Below are positions 11,880 through 23,069 of a stretch of 64,000 nt of DNA, one piece after another. The notes under the pieces were generated by a model that saw only the letters and a list, made by a program, of their open reading frames with translations, was not told the origin of the DNA and did no database searches. Both the position numbers and the translations under genes were made by a program. The stretch spans positions 1,426,001 through 1,490,000 of the forward strand of contig NC_063020.1 of NCBI RefSeq assembly GCF_020509005.1, in the 5' to 3' direction. How positions within the stretch are numbered: the first letter of the stretch is position 1; every line of letters starts with the position of its first letter. This stretch comes from Fulvia fulva (taxonomy: Eukaryota > Ascomycota > Dothideomycetes > Mycosphaerellales > Mycosphaerellaceae).

Positions 11880-13093
11880 CACTATGTTGTGACATTATCC
11901 GGAACGTGATCTTTCTGTGCACAGGGAACGATATCGATAAAGTGTCTGCATGCCGAGTGACCATGAATATCACGATTAGTGATCGTCAGAGCCTGGCAAA
12001 AGCCCTTCTCGGTGCTGTGTCGTCGCGCCTAGTGCGATCATTTTGTTAAAGTACCACAGTACTCGAGTCTGAATTGGATGAGGCTCCGAGCTTCGGACTT
12101 GATGCGGTAGCCAAGGCACCGCCCGCTTTGCAGTGCTTGCTTGCTTGTCCCTCTGGCCGAGATAGAGTGTGCAAGGTACATGAAAGGGTCCGCCTCGACT
12201 TGCTCTGGCCGGAAGTTCCAGAAGTTCCGCACATGTGCCACAGCCCTGCCACGAAGTACCATGGCCACATCAAGATGTACTGACGTACCGCGCAAGATAC
12301 CTTGTACGGTCGCAGTGACCAACGCAGGCCACTTGGCACGTCTCATTAACGCAGCCCGGCCTGGACACTGAACAGATTGCTTCGTACACGGTCCAATGAT
12401 TGTACCGGTGTTCTCGAACAAATTTGGTGGTGGCAGGATGCGTCGAAAGTTTTCGGTGTACATCGTGAGGACTGGACAGGCCTATCCGAGGACTTCGTAA
12501 CTGCGTCCTCTCCTACAGAGAGGGTACTAGCCACTTACAAATCGACTGCTAAGTGACCAGCTACGTCCAAATCCCCTTCGCAGCGATAACTGCGCGTACT
12601 GTATAGTCCGTTGATGTGAAGCTTGTGTCCTATCTCGACGCTAAGGGGCTTGAAGAACATTAAAGGCTGCGAGCTGTTTGCACTGGAATAACACAACACA
12701 GCCTTGCCCTATAGACTTGAATTTTTGGCCAGATTCTTCGCAGCTACGTAGCGAGTCTTTGCATACTACTTTAACCTTCGTTGCCGTTAACCATAGATCA
12801 CGATTTGGAAGTGGCTGCCCCTCTCTCCTGGGGGAGAGGTGTAGATATTTCGAAACCTCGGATAGGAATGAGAAGGTTCGATGACAGATCAGGCGTGGTC
12901 TGACTGCTGACGTTCGCAATGTGTTCCATAGAGTTTCAGTCGTAGTCGTGCCTTCTGCGCATGAATGGCTCGCTGCACCTTGCATGCTCATCGTCGTGGC
13001 CTAAGGTACCACTGTCGATCGCGAGCCAGCAGAGAAGCTGTGAGAAACGCCGCGGACATCGTGATCAGAGTGGCGTTCCCCTGATGGCGCTCG

Positions 13094-13391
13094 TGCATCG
13101 CGTGGAAGGAGTTCGGTTCGTGTTTGCGTGCCGGCGTAGTGAAGTAGTTGCAACGCGATCCGGGAAGTGGTCGACGCGGCGATCACTCCCTCGTGAGGTC
13201 GCAAAAGAGGTGACCAGAGGCGGTGCTCTCGCAACGACGCTGGCCAATCTGAGTCCTGTTATATTTAACATGTATCGCAAGGAAGGATTTCGGATCATGT
13301 TCGCGCAACGTCAGTCTGATGATAAGACCGCACTGCTTTCCGATAAGTGCCTATCGCCAAGATCGATACCTTGTGAGGTCTCAAAGAGTTG
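13094..13391 (+). repeat. Decayed direct tandem duplication, about 120 bp, period 177 bp
   Basis: A segment beginning TGCATCGCGTGGAAGGAGTT at 13094 and ending near 13212 recurs, diverged, beginning TGTATCGCAAGGAAGGATTT at 13271 and ending near 13391. Both copies end in a shared CCCTCGTGAGGTC/CCTTGTGAGGTC-type block followed by CAAAAGAGGT or CAAAGAGTT. The copies align over their whole length with scattered substitutions, which suggests an old duplication. No gene is recognised in it. Confidence 0.55.
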
Positions 13392-14953
13392 TCCATAAAA
13401 TTTCCTCTTTCTCTGCTCTTGTAGGTTGGAGCTGCAGCTCGCTATTGTGCTCCGATGAGGATCGAGTGCCAAGGCCGGCGCGTAAGTATGTGATGCAAGT
13501 CCCATGGTGCCAGAAATAGAGCGCTAACTGCGAGACAGATAGCAGGAACCCATATTCTACACGATTCGTCGTTCCAGGTGCTAAGACGCACGAAGTTCGA
13601 GGCTTCGGTCTTTCTGAGACGCTCGCAACGGCACGCAATCTGGTATTGAGGACGACACAGTGCGGTTCTCGAAACTCGTCATCTCGCTGCTCTAGAACTC
13701 TGATGTTGGAAGAAAGGCTCTGGTCTCTGAAGTCGACTATGGTCATTATCGAGGCGTTGAAAGGTCGCGTTCCGTTGCAGAGGCCGGCGATACTGGATTC
13801 GAGCCATACAAGACTCCAGGGCTAACGCCCGGTTTGCGGAAAAGTCTTTGTTGGAGCAGACTCCGCATACTTATCGTCGTCGCCACTGTCGGGCCCGATG
13901 CGGAAGTCATGGAGCAGAAGGTGGCCATATTCGTTGGTCCTGGTGTCGAATGTTGTTCGGTCCGTGACAGATCGTCGATCTGCCTCTTATAGAGTTCGGT
14001 CTTACACCGGGACCGCATGTAGACATGGCCAGAATAGTTCTATTATGACAAGCAGCTCAGCAGATGAGGCGCGCGCCGCCGATGGCCCTACGGCATGGCT
14101 TCAAGCGGGCAACTTGAGCCTTGATAGATCTTGCGCAATATCGTTGTCGCCACGAGATGTTGAGGCTCAGAGTGTGAAGATTGAGATCCTGGCAGGGACA
14201 TCCTTGTGTCGGCTCGGTCCTGGTGGTGAAGTCCAGCCTCGTGGAACTGGTTCAATGAGTTCAGGCACTATGATGTGGTCAAAGTCAGTAGTAGCGTCAT
14301 ACATTACAGGAAGGCTAGCATGATGAGAGTATGTAAGCGACTGTGTCCAGTAGTTCATCTTGACGGAGCAGGTGTTTTGTGTTTTGGCTTCGTGAACGTG
14401 TGCCGAAGGCTGTGTTGAACGGCCTTCGGCTCGGTGCCGCCTCAAATCGGGAGAGCGAGTTCCTCGAGGACGTCGACACGATGTTCGTGATCATGCAAGA
14501 CCAGCGAATACCGGCTCTGTTACGCCCGACGAGTTCTCATCTGGATATCTTCGCATCAATGTCAGGGCAGCTGTCGTTGTATGGCACCAATTGGTAAGTT
14601 AGGTGGCAAGGCTCGGTCGTCCAGGCATTCTGTTATTGGGATTCAGCTTGATATGGAGACTGGAAATGGTCGAGTGGCAACGAATGGCACTTTTGGAAGA
14701 TGTTTGGTTTTGGTGGTGTTGATGTTTCTCCGGAAAGTCGTTTCTATGAGTGGCAGGGGTTATGCTAGTGCGCACGGAGGCAGAGCTCGAGCCATTGGAA
14801 TTTGGTGGGGGTTGGAGTCACCGAGATAAGGTATGACTGCACTGCGAGTTTCATAACTTTTGTTCCTGCAATTCCCATCCCCAAACAACAAGCAGACAGT
14901 GGACTGAGAACACAGTACACACACACAGACTACCACAGAAGAGCGCCGCAATC

Positions 14954-16681
14954 ATGGCGGACGCAGACAGGAAGACCATCTACATTGACGAGGAAGTGGG
15001 ACAAGACACAGCAGAAGTAGACGGCTCACAGGCCAAGCCATACCAGTCACTGTCGTATGCCTACCTACAACATGGCGCAGTCGAGTACCAGGTGAAGAAG
15101 AAGGAAGGCGACGAGGAGCCCCAGTACAAGCCAGCTGCCAAAGCGGCCCTCAAGAAAGCTGTCAACTATGCCGACCAGCAGAAGAAGAAGGCTGCCAAGG
15201 AGCAGGAGATCGCCATTCGCGAGAAGAAAGAGCAAGAAGACCGACAGCGAGTCTTTGAAGAGGCAAAGAAGATCAAGATTGAGGAAGACAAGAGTCTGCC
15301 CAAGGCAGTCAAGATCCACCTTGGTGAGAAGCGACCTGAGGTGGTCAAGCTGGGCAGTGGGGAGCGGTCCAAGGGCGCCGACTACAGCAGTCCCAACCGA
15401 GGCACACGGGTACGGGTCATGGGCAGAGTGCATCGTGAGCGGAAGCAGAAGGAGGTGCTCTTCGTAACACTGCGAGACGGACACGGCTACATGCAATGCG
15501 TCGTCACCGGACAACTCGCAAAGACCTACGATGCCCTCACCTTGACCCGCGAGACGAGCATGATGATCACTGGTGAGATGTGGGAAGTGCCCCCAGGTGC
15601 TCGTGCTCCTGACAACCGCGAACTCCAGGCCGACTACTTTGAGATCATCGGCAAGGCGCCAGGAGGCGAAGATGCCATCACCAACGTGGTCCAAGCCAAG
15701 GGTGACGCCCAAACTCTCCTCGACCGCCGCCACCTCGTCCTTCGTGGTGAGACCTCCGCCGCTGTCATGTTCGTCCGCGACGCTGTTGAGCACGCCTTCA
15801 ACGTCAAATACCACGAACTCGGCTACGTCAAAGTCTCACCGCCAGCCCTCGTCCAGACCCAAGTCGAAGGCGGCAGCACCCTCTTCGAATTCAACTACTA
15901 CAACGAAAAAGCATACCTAACCCAATCCTCTCAACTCTACCTCGAAACCGCCATCCCCTTCGCCGGCAACGTCTACTGCATCGAAAAATCCTTCCGCGCC
16001 GAGAAATCCCTCACCCGCCGACATCTGTCTGAATATACCCATGTCGAAGCCGAGCTCGACTTCATCACCTTCGACGACCTCCTCGACCATCTCGAAGAAA
16101 TGATCTGCGGTGTCCTCGAACTCGTCCTCTCCAACCCCCGCATCGCAGCCTACCTCCAGGACCTCAACCCAGACTTCCAAATGCCCGAACGTCCCTTCAA
16201 GCGCATGCGCTACTCCGACGCAGTTCAATGGCTCATCGAACACGAAATCCCCAACGAGGAGGGAGAACCCCACAAATTCGGCGACGACATTGCAGAAGCA
16301 GCCGAACGCCGCATGACAGATATCATCAACCGACCCATCTTCCTCACCCACTTCCCCGCCGAGATCAAAGCCTTCTACATGCAAAAGGATCCCGAAGACA
16401 AACGCGTGACAGAATCCGTTGACTGCCTGATGCCGGGGGTGGGCGAGATTGTCGGTGGCAGTATGAGGATGTGGGATTACGATGAGCTCATGGCGGCGTA
16501 CAAGCACGAGGGAATCTCACCGGATGCGTACTACTGGTACACGGACCAGAGGAGGTATGGAACGAGTCCTCATGGTGGATATGGACTTGGTCTTGAGCGA
16601 TTCTTGGCGTGGCTGTGTAAGCAACATACTGTCAGGGATACGTGCTTGTACCCGCGGTACATGGGACGTTGCAAGCCGTAG
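14954..16681 (+). CDS. DED81: Cytosolic asparaginyl-tRNA synthetase
   Basis: Intronless 575-residue protein charging tRNA-Asn in the cytosol. The order is a charged N-terminal extension rich in Lys and Glu (residues about 40-120), an OB-fold anticodon-binding domain (GTRVRVMGRVH onwards), then the class II catalytic core. Diagnostic blocks are VEGGSTLFEFNYYNEKAYLT and motif 2 FRAEKSLTRRHLSEYTHVEA. Also present are the MPGVGEIVGGSMR segment and motif 3 GGYGLGLERFLAWL near the C-terminus. The GGSTLF block and the ending TCLYPRYMGRC are those of AsnRS rather than AspRS. The start codon follows a CAATC ATG G context, with no good upstream alternative in frame. Essential housekeeping gene. Confidence 0.95.
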   Translation: MADADRKTIYIDEEVGQDTAEVDGSQAKPYQSLSYAYLQHGAVEYQVKKKEGDEEPQYKPAAKAALKKAVNYADQQKKKAAKEQEIAIREKKEQEDRQRVFEEAKKIKIEEDKSLPKAVKIHLGEKRPEVVKLGSGERSKGADYSSPNRGTRVRVMGRVHRERKQKEVLFVTLRDGHGYMQCVVTGQLAKTYDALTLTRETSMMITGEMWEVPPGARAPDNRELQADYFEIIGKAPGGEDAITNVVQAKGDAQTLLDRRHLVLRGETSAAVMFVRDAVEHAFNVKYHELGYVKVSPPALVQTQVEGGSTLFEFNYYNEKAYLTQSSQLYLETAIPFAGNVYCIEKSFRAEKSLTRRHLSEYTHVEAELDFITFDDLLDHLEEMICGVLELVLSNPRIAAYLQDLNPDFQMPERPFKRMRYSDAVQWLIEHEIPNEEGEPHKFGDDIAEAAERRMTDIINRPIFLTHFPAEIKAFYMQKDPEDKRVTESVDCLMPGVGEIVGGSMRMWDYDELMAAYKHEGISPDAYYWYTDQRRYGTSPHGGYGLGLERFLAWLCKQHTVRDTCLYPRYMGRCKP

Positions 16682-16959
16682 ACACGCACTGTTGCGGACG
16701 TGCTGTGATGGTGGCAGCATACGAAGGACTACGCGCGATGACAGCACGAAGCGGCAGGGAGTGTAGCTGGCTGTGTGTGTCGATGCAAGCTCAGTTTTGA
16801 GTCCGAGTTGCAGTATGATACAAAGACGATGGAACCCTTGAGCTATAGACACGCAATGCTACCCAGCTGTGTCATCACCCGACTCACTCCTTTGCCCAGG
16901 AACAACGCTAAAGAGTATTTCGAGTCAAAACCACAACCTTACCCTTCCACTACCATCGT

Positions 16960-18672
16960 CTAGTAGTGAATTGCCTTGCCATAAGTGGCCATAGCAGCCT
17001 CCTTGAACGCCTCAGCCAGCGTAGGATGAGCATGCGACGTCCTGCCAACGTCCTCCGTCGATGCGCCGTACTCAAGTGCCAATGTGCCCTCTGCAATCAT
17101 CTCTCCCGCGTTCGGTCCAACGATGTGAATTCCGAGAATGCGATCTGTCTCCGCATCCGCCAGGAACTTCACCATACCATCGGTATCCAAATTCGTCTTC
17201 GCCCTCGAGTTTGCACTGAAGGGGAATGTTCCAACCTTATACTTCACGCCCTGCTCCTTCAGCTCCGCCTCGTTTTGACCTACCCACGCGACTTCGGGGT
17301 GTGTGTACATGACGGATGGGATGGCGTTGTAGTTTACGTGGCCGTAGCCCTTGGTGATGTACTCGATTGCTGCGACGGACTCTTCTTCGGCCTTGTGTGC
17401 AAGCATGGGCCCGAAAGTGCAGTCGCCGATTACGCGGATGTGGGGGAGCTTTGTGCGGTATTCGCTGTCGATTACGAGGCGGCCACGGTCGTCGGTTTCG
17501 AGGCCAATGTTTTCGAGGCCGAGGCCTTGGGTGTAGGGGCGGCGGCCGATGGCCACGAGAACGACGTCTGCATCGAGCTGGGAGGGAGTGTTAGTTGTGC
17601 ATTCCTTAAGTAGAGGGGTGTTCAGACGTACCGTCTCCTGCTTGCCACCCTTTGCGGCCTCAACTTCAAGCTTGACAGTCTCGCCGCTGTCGTCGCCGGA
17701 CATGACCTTGGTGTTGAGCTTGAACTTCATGCCCTGCTTGCCAAGAGTCTTCTGGATGTTCTTGCTGATCTCAGCGTCCATGCCTGGACCGCCGATCTGG
17801 CCCAAGAACTCGACAACTGTGACCTCAGAGCCCAGTCTGCTCCAGACGCTGCCCATCTCAAGACCAATGATACCACCACCAATGACGACCATCTTCTTTG
17901 GCACCTCCTTCAAAGCAATGGCTCCAGTAGATGTGATGACCTTCTTCTCATCGATGGTGAGTCCTGGGAACGGCGTGGCCTCCGAACCAGTTGCGATGAG
18001 GATGTTCTTTCCGCGCACACTTGTCTCGCCGCCATCGATCAGGTTGACTGCCACAGTGTGCTCGTCCGCGAATGCGCCAGTGCCCTTGATGTACTCAACG
18101 TTGTTCTTCTTGAAGAGGTATTCAATACCCTTGGTCAGGCCCGATACGGAGGTCTCCTTTGCCTTCATCATCTGTTCGAGGTTGAGCTTGACATCGCCGA
18201 CTTCGATTCCGCGGTGTTTTGAGTCGTGGAGGATCTGGTGGTAGAGGTGCGAGTTGTTGAGGAGGGATTTTGAGGGAATGCAGCCGACGTTCAGACATGT
18301 TCCGCCGAGCGAGCCACGCTTTTCTATGCAGGCGACCTGGAGTGAAGTCTGTGTTAGGCATTGCTCAATTACTTGGTGGTCTGCAGTGTCTGCGCACCTT
18401 GAGGCCTTCCTGACCAGCCTTGATGGCGGCCACATATCCAGCAACGCCACCACCGATGATTACGAGGTCCTTCTCCTCTGTCGAATGTTAGTATATCGTC
18501 AGGCTGTCCGCTGTGTTGTCTCCGTACCAGCTGGTGTGGCGTATCCTCTTCGTTGCGATAGTCTGTCCTGTAGTAGGGAAGCGCATGGTCGTGCTGTGAA
18601 GGTACTTTGAGGTGATGCTGTCCGTAGCGCGGCAGTGCGCGAGGCCACTCTGGGAATGACCAACTTGAACAT
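16960..18672 (-). CDS. LPD1: Dihydrolipoamide dehydrogenase, mitochondrial (E3)
   Basis: FAD/NAD-dependent E3 subunit shared by the pyruvate, 2-oxoglutarate and branched-chain dehydrogenase complexes and the glycine cleavage system. Exon 1 (18672-18528) encodes an Arg/Ser-rich mitochondrial presequence ending near [10 protein letters not shown] second exon brings the FAD-binding [15 protein letters not shown]. After another intron come the redox disulfide [13 protein letters not shown], the NAD-binding [16 protein letters not shown] and the C-terminal catalytic [10 protein letters not shown] (His and Glu). A 54-nt intron near 17.6 kb is a multiple of three and contains no stop, so it can be mistaken for coding sequence. 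An in-frame ATG six codons upstream (18690) is an alternative start. Stop at 16960. Confidence 0.94.
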
Positions 18673-19019
18673 GACCGCCGAGGATGGCACGAGAGATCAG
18701 GAGAGGGCGGGAGTGGTGTTGAGGTGCGAGGCGTGGTTGTTTGGAGCAAGGTGCAGCAATGTGCTAGAACTAGGCGTGCTAGGCAACTAGGGCCATCCAA
18801 AGCTCAAAGTTGAGATGAGAGAAGGTCCGACTCGCCGACATTATCCGCCGCCGCATTAGTTCTAGTCTACCGAGCCCGTCACTGCCCGGGGCATCAACAT
18901 CACTGAAGATACCTTCACCTGCACGGCGCTGCACATAGCCATCAGAGTATAGCTGAGAGTTGCGTGTGTGCTGTGTGATCAGGTAGGTCGTTGAGACTGC
19001 ACCTCCCCCCGATCCCACG

Positions 19020-20325
19020 ATGGCAGACGACTGGCGCAGGGCCGTCACCTTCACCGTCAGGCTCGAGCATACCACCGAAATGCAAGTGAGTGCCTCAGTG
19101 AGACGACATTTGGGGATGTCACTACTGACAGGCTGTAGCGTCACGGCATATAAGCAAGCCCACCCAGACTGCGACCCCGGCGAGGCAAAGAAGTACGCCA
19201 AGACGTCAGAAGAGGCCGCTCGTAAGAATGCGTTGAATCTGGTATGCCACCCAAGGCCCGCCACGTCGTGAAGCTGCTGAAGATGATCAGCAAGAATACC
19301 ATGAGCTCTGTGCCAAGCAGGTCAAGCTGCTGCTAGCCCAAGCACAATCTCATCACCCAGCAGAAGCAGATCCCCATGTGGACGAACACATCTATCCAAA
19401 CTTGCCTGTTCATGGCGCTGCGATCGGGAAGTACACGAATGCTGAACAGTTCAATGATGGTCTGTTCTCGGAGGTGTTTCGCGCTGCGGACCCCGACATG
19501 GCAGACAGCAATGGTAAGCCAAGGGTTGTGGCGCTCAAGATCACAACGCCAGCCATGGAACAGCCACCTCACGACTCCAGTCGAGAAGCACGCCTCCTCG
19601 TAGCGACCAAGAGCGAACATGTTATCGAACTGCTCGAAACCTTCCGACACAGTGGCCATCGCTTCGTGCTGATCTTTCCATACATGCCTTTCGACCTCAA
19701 CCAGCTGCTCCATCAGCAGAAGCTCACGCCGCAGTCTCGACAAACAGTCCTGCGAGATCTGTTCGCGGGTCTCGCGCATCTGCACAGTCTTGGCATCATC
19801 CATCGAGACGTCAAGCCGTCGAACATCCTGCTAGCCTCTTCCGCAGGCCCAGCTTACATCGCAGACTTCGGCATCGCTTGGTCACCCTCAGATCCAGCCT
19901 CCGAAGCAGCAGATCAGAAAATCCTAGATGTTGGTACGACTTGCTATCGGCCACCAGAACTTCTCTTTGGCCATACCTCGTATGGTACGAAGCTGGACAT
20001 GTGGGCAGCGGGATGTGTAGCGGCGCAAGTGGTATGTCTGAACGGCCAGACTTTGTTCGATGCAGGCGATCTCGGCAGCGAGCTGGCGTTGATCAAGAGC
20101 ATCTTTTCGACCCTAGGTACGCCTGATCTGAACTCGTGGCCCGAAGCGGGAAATATGCCGGACTGGGGAAAGATGAACTTCGTCAAGTATCCTGCCAAAT
20201 CTTGGGAAGAGATCTTGCCCACGGCTGATGAAAGCACGAGAGGACTTGTGTCGAATCTTGTGTGCTACGAAAGTGCAGCCAGAATGAGTGCCGAAGAGGC
20301 ACTGAAGCACGCCTACTTTGGGTAA
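19020..20325 (+). CDS. CDK-type Ser/Thr protein kinase (Csk1/CAK-like)
   Basis: The kinase domain sits in the last exon (about 19292-20325). It has a degenerate glycine loop (DGLFSEVFRA), VALKI lysine, catalytic HRDVKPSNILL and metal-binding ADFGIAW. It also has a CDK-like activation segment with TTCYRPPELLFG and an LDMWAAGCV helix. The whole is near 400 residues, typical of small CDK relatives; fungal Csk1-type CDK-activating kinases look like this, but the exact subfamily is a guess. The N-terminal part is probably built from two short upstream exons starting at the ATG at 19020 (MADDWRRAVTF...). The second exon includes AKKYAKTSEEAARKN and the third joins at QEYHELCAKQ. The exon 1 to exon 2 acceptor is uncertain. 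Divergent from the dihydrolipoamide dehydrogenase gene (about 350 bp between starts). Confidence 0.8.
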
Positions 20326-21707
20326 TCACAGTCGTGAAGGACATCGATCAGCAGCAGCTGCATTGTAGCGAGTCCGAAAGTGCGACAACAGTCCGCGACA
20401 ACCAGAACCGGCCGTGGGCAGTTCTGCCCTGTCATTGCTCGAAGGATCCTCGCCAAGCAATGTATTGTTTCGGAGTCATCACGCTATAGGGCCGAGTCAG
20501 TTGACCGCGTTCGATGCCAGGATATGCTGTCTATCCAGCACACGACTCGATAAAAAGCGAGGCGACCGAGACCGCACCCCGACTCGCTGCCACTTTCGTC
20601 TATCACGATACAGCGACCGGCAACAGCGTATGCTTCAGGCTGTCGGTAGAACGGACTGATGGCCGACGGTCGTCAACAATCGCTCTACAGTACCGATCGG
20701 CTACCGCGCAAAGACAATTAGTTTCCAATGTCAAGCTTCTGTGCGGGCGCAAAGTCAGTTCAGGCCTTACCACTTCCTTGCGTGTACCTGACCAAAATCA
20801 AGCTGTTCCTGACTCTCAAATCGCACGGACACAAGCTTGCTTTCACGACACTTCCTGCGGCAGAATCTGCTCACTCGACAAGTTGGCCTCGAACTGGACA
20901 GTAAACACAGCGTGGTTTTCTCCATGTGAAGCGCATGACCATTCGGCCTTGAGACAATGACACGACCATCATACCACCAGATTCCTTACTCAGTCTAGTC
21001 CACACACCAAGCCCTCGGGCAGACCAGAACGTCTCTACAATCAAGGTTCGAAACAAGTTTGTGAGCCTCAAACTGCTGTATCACAAACCTCATGGCATTG
21101 GCCATCCTTTCTTCTCATCACACTAATGCGGGGTTCTGGTGTCCGACGATAATCGCCAAATGTCACATCAAGGGTGAACTGGCCAGTCAAACCCACAGCT
21201 CACGCAGACTACTCGTTTGTGTTTATCCAGATCTGGCTCCACCGCAGCCTGACTGGCATCACCCTTTGTCGGTGGAGTCTACTACAAGTCAACTTCCTGA
21301 CTTTCATGCGCGATAGCCTCAAGCACCTTGTCGAACTTCACGCACCAACAAGGTCAACTCACGATCCGGGCCCAAGAGTGTGTACATATCCTGAAACTTG
21401 CAGCGAGGTCTTTCCTGCTTGGGGCTTCTCCCACACATGCAGGTACCGCTCAGTGATCTCCGTACTGGTTGCTGCCCTAGCAACCCAGCTCGGGCAGATC
21501 TAGAGGCAAAGACACCACCCTTGCTGTCGTGACACCAGTATTACGATTCCCAAACATCAACTCGGGAGATGAGAGTTCTGAATAGAGGTTTGAGGTGTCG
21601 ATGATATACTGCGCTCGCCGCGGCGCTTGGAAAGCTACAGTCTCCCTCCGTTCCTATCGTTCTGTCGTTGCTGCTCACGCCGAAGTCGTCATCATACCAC
21701 CGCAGCC
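20326..21707. other. Intergenic region
   Basis: About 1.4 kb between the kinase stop and the opsin start. Short frames only, none recognisable. The last part would hold the opsin promoter. Confidence 0.5.
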
Positions 21708-23069
21708 ATGAGTATCCTCCACTCCCGCGCCACGAACAATGCCATCTTCGACAACCCTCCCTTCGCCAATGGCCGAGAAGCAGATATTCACATCACCAGG
21801 CAAGGCTCTGACGTATGTATCGGTCGCGCGTAAGAAGCTGTATGCAACCACTGACCTCAACAGTTCTACTATGCCGTCTGCGCCTTCATGGGCTTCTTCG
21901 CCATCGTCTTCCTCGCCTCCTCGTTGACGAAGCACCGCACCAACCGCCTCTTCTTCTACCTGGTGGCTGCCTATCACTTCACGGCATGTGTCGCATACTA
22001 CGCGATGGGTTCCAACTTGGGGTTCACACCCATCGAGGTCGAGTTCTCGAGGCAGGATTCTGATGTTCGTGGTGATGCACGTCAGATCTTTTGGGTGCGC
22101 TACTGCGACTGGTAAGTCAAGTCCCGCAGACTCGTCATATAGCCATACTGACCATATTATAGGTTCGTCAGCACGCCGCTGATTCTGTTGACCCTGTTCC
22201 TCACGGCCGGCGCGCCAGCTCCTCTGATTTTCTTGACAATCTTCATGGATGAGTTCATGATCATCATGGGTCTTGTCGGCGCTGTGACTACGAGCGGCTA
22301 CAAATGGGGTATGTGCTCCTGAAAGCTTTTAATCATGATGTACGGCAGACTGACGGTCACAGGATTCTTCGCTTTCGGCTGCGCTGCCCTTTGCGTGGTA
22401 CTCTGGAACCTCATCTGGCAAGGACGCAAGTACGCCAGGCATCTTGGCAGCGATGTATCCCGCGCCTACATCCTCCCCATGACCATCTTACTCCTCTCCT
22501 GGATCTGCTACCCCATCGCCTGGGGCGTCTCTGAAGGCGGCAACGTCATCGCACCGGTACGTCCATCAGAATAAGGTCTCCATGGCAGCTTCATGCTAAC
22601 GCTTCATCGCAGACCTCCGAAGCAGTCTTCTACGGAGTCTGCGACATCGTGGCCAAACCCTTCTTTTCCATCGCCCTACTCTTCCTCCACCGCAAGATCG
22701 ACCCCGCCCGCATGGGTCTCAAGTTCCGCGACTACGATGATGACTTCGCAATCATGGCGCACCAGAACGGCACTACCCGTGGCCACCACGCACACGACCG
22801 CAAGGACTCCCCGCCACTTGGTGAGGGCGTGCGAGCTTCGGAGGCTGCCGATCACCCCATTGCTGCCGATGGTACTGCGGCTCACCACGATGCTGTTCAC
22901 CATGACACTACCACTCACCCAGCGTAAGTGAGTAAGAAAACTGAAGAGGGTCGAAGAGAATATGCTGACGTTGCTGTGTAGACCTACGCACCGGAATTTG
23001 CGCATCCCGCGTCCATCGTTGGGCTCGAAGAAGGGCAATGCTATCGCCAATGGCACTCGGGTGGTGTAA
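21708..23069 (+). CDS. Microbial-type (fungal) rhodopsin
   Basis: Seven-helix retinal protein of the plasma membrane. Six exons joined by clean GT...AG introns: donors after 21812, 22110, 22308, 22557 and 22924. The Schiff-base lysine is K246 in CDIVAKPFFS with D242 four residues before it. Helix C reads WVRYCDWFVSTPLILLTLFL, giving the primary proton acceptor D117 (bacteriorhodopsin D85) and Arg114 (R82). The cytoplasmic donor position (bacteriorhodopsin D96) is Thr128. Helix D carries FMDEFMIIMGLVGA. The tail is His/Asp-rich and ends NAIANGTRVV at 23069. It resembles the CarO/ORP-like fungal opsins. With no carboxylate at the donor site it may be a slow pump or a light sensor; that functional reading is inference. 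Confidence 0.9.

Larger units (their letters stand above)
10785..14953. other. 4.2-kb gene-poor stretch with decayed repeats
   Basis: No conserved gene is recognisable between the second Zn2Cys6 gene and the asparaginyl-tRNA synthetase. GC content is similar to genic DNA and there is no strong RIP signature. The stretch contains a weak two-exon small gene model (11.4-11.9 kb), a decayed 177-bp-spaced tandem duplication (13.1-13.4 kb) and several minus-strand frames of 90-140 codons (12.0-12.5, 13.4-13.7, 14.2-14.4 kb). Some of these share faint sequence likeness. It could be an eroding cluster of small paralogous genes. Confidence 0.4.

Noticed and set aside
15065..16507. Two long minus-strand frames (249 and 196 codons) opposite the AsnRS gene
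   Set aside because: Antisense shadows of a strongly conserved synthetase; leucine- and valine-rich composition is the mirror of its Lys/Glu codons.
17549..18244. 231-codon plus-strand frame
   Set aside because: Antisense to the dihydrolipoamide dehydrogenase gene, no recognisable domain.
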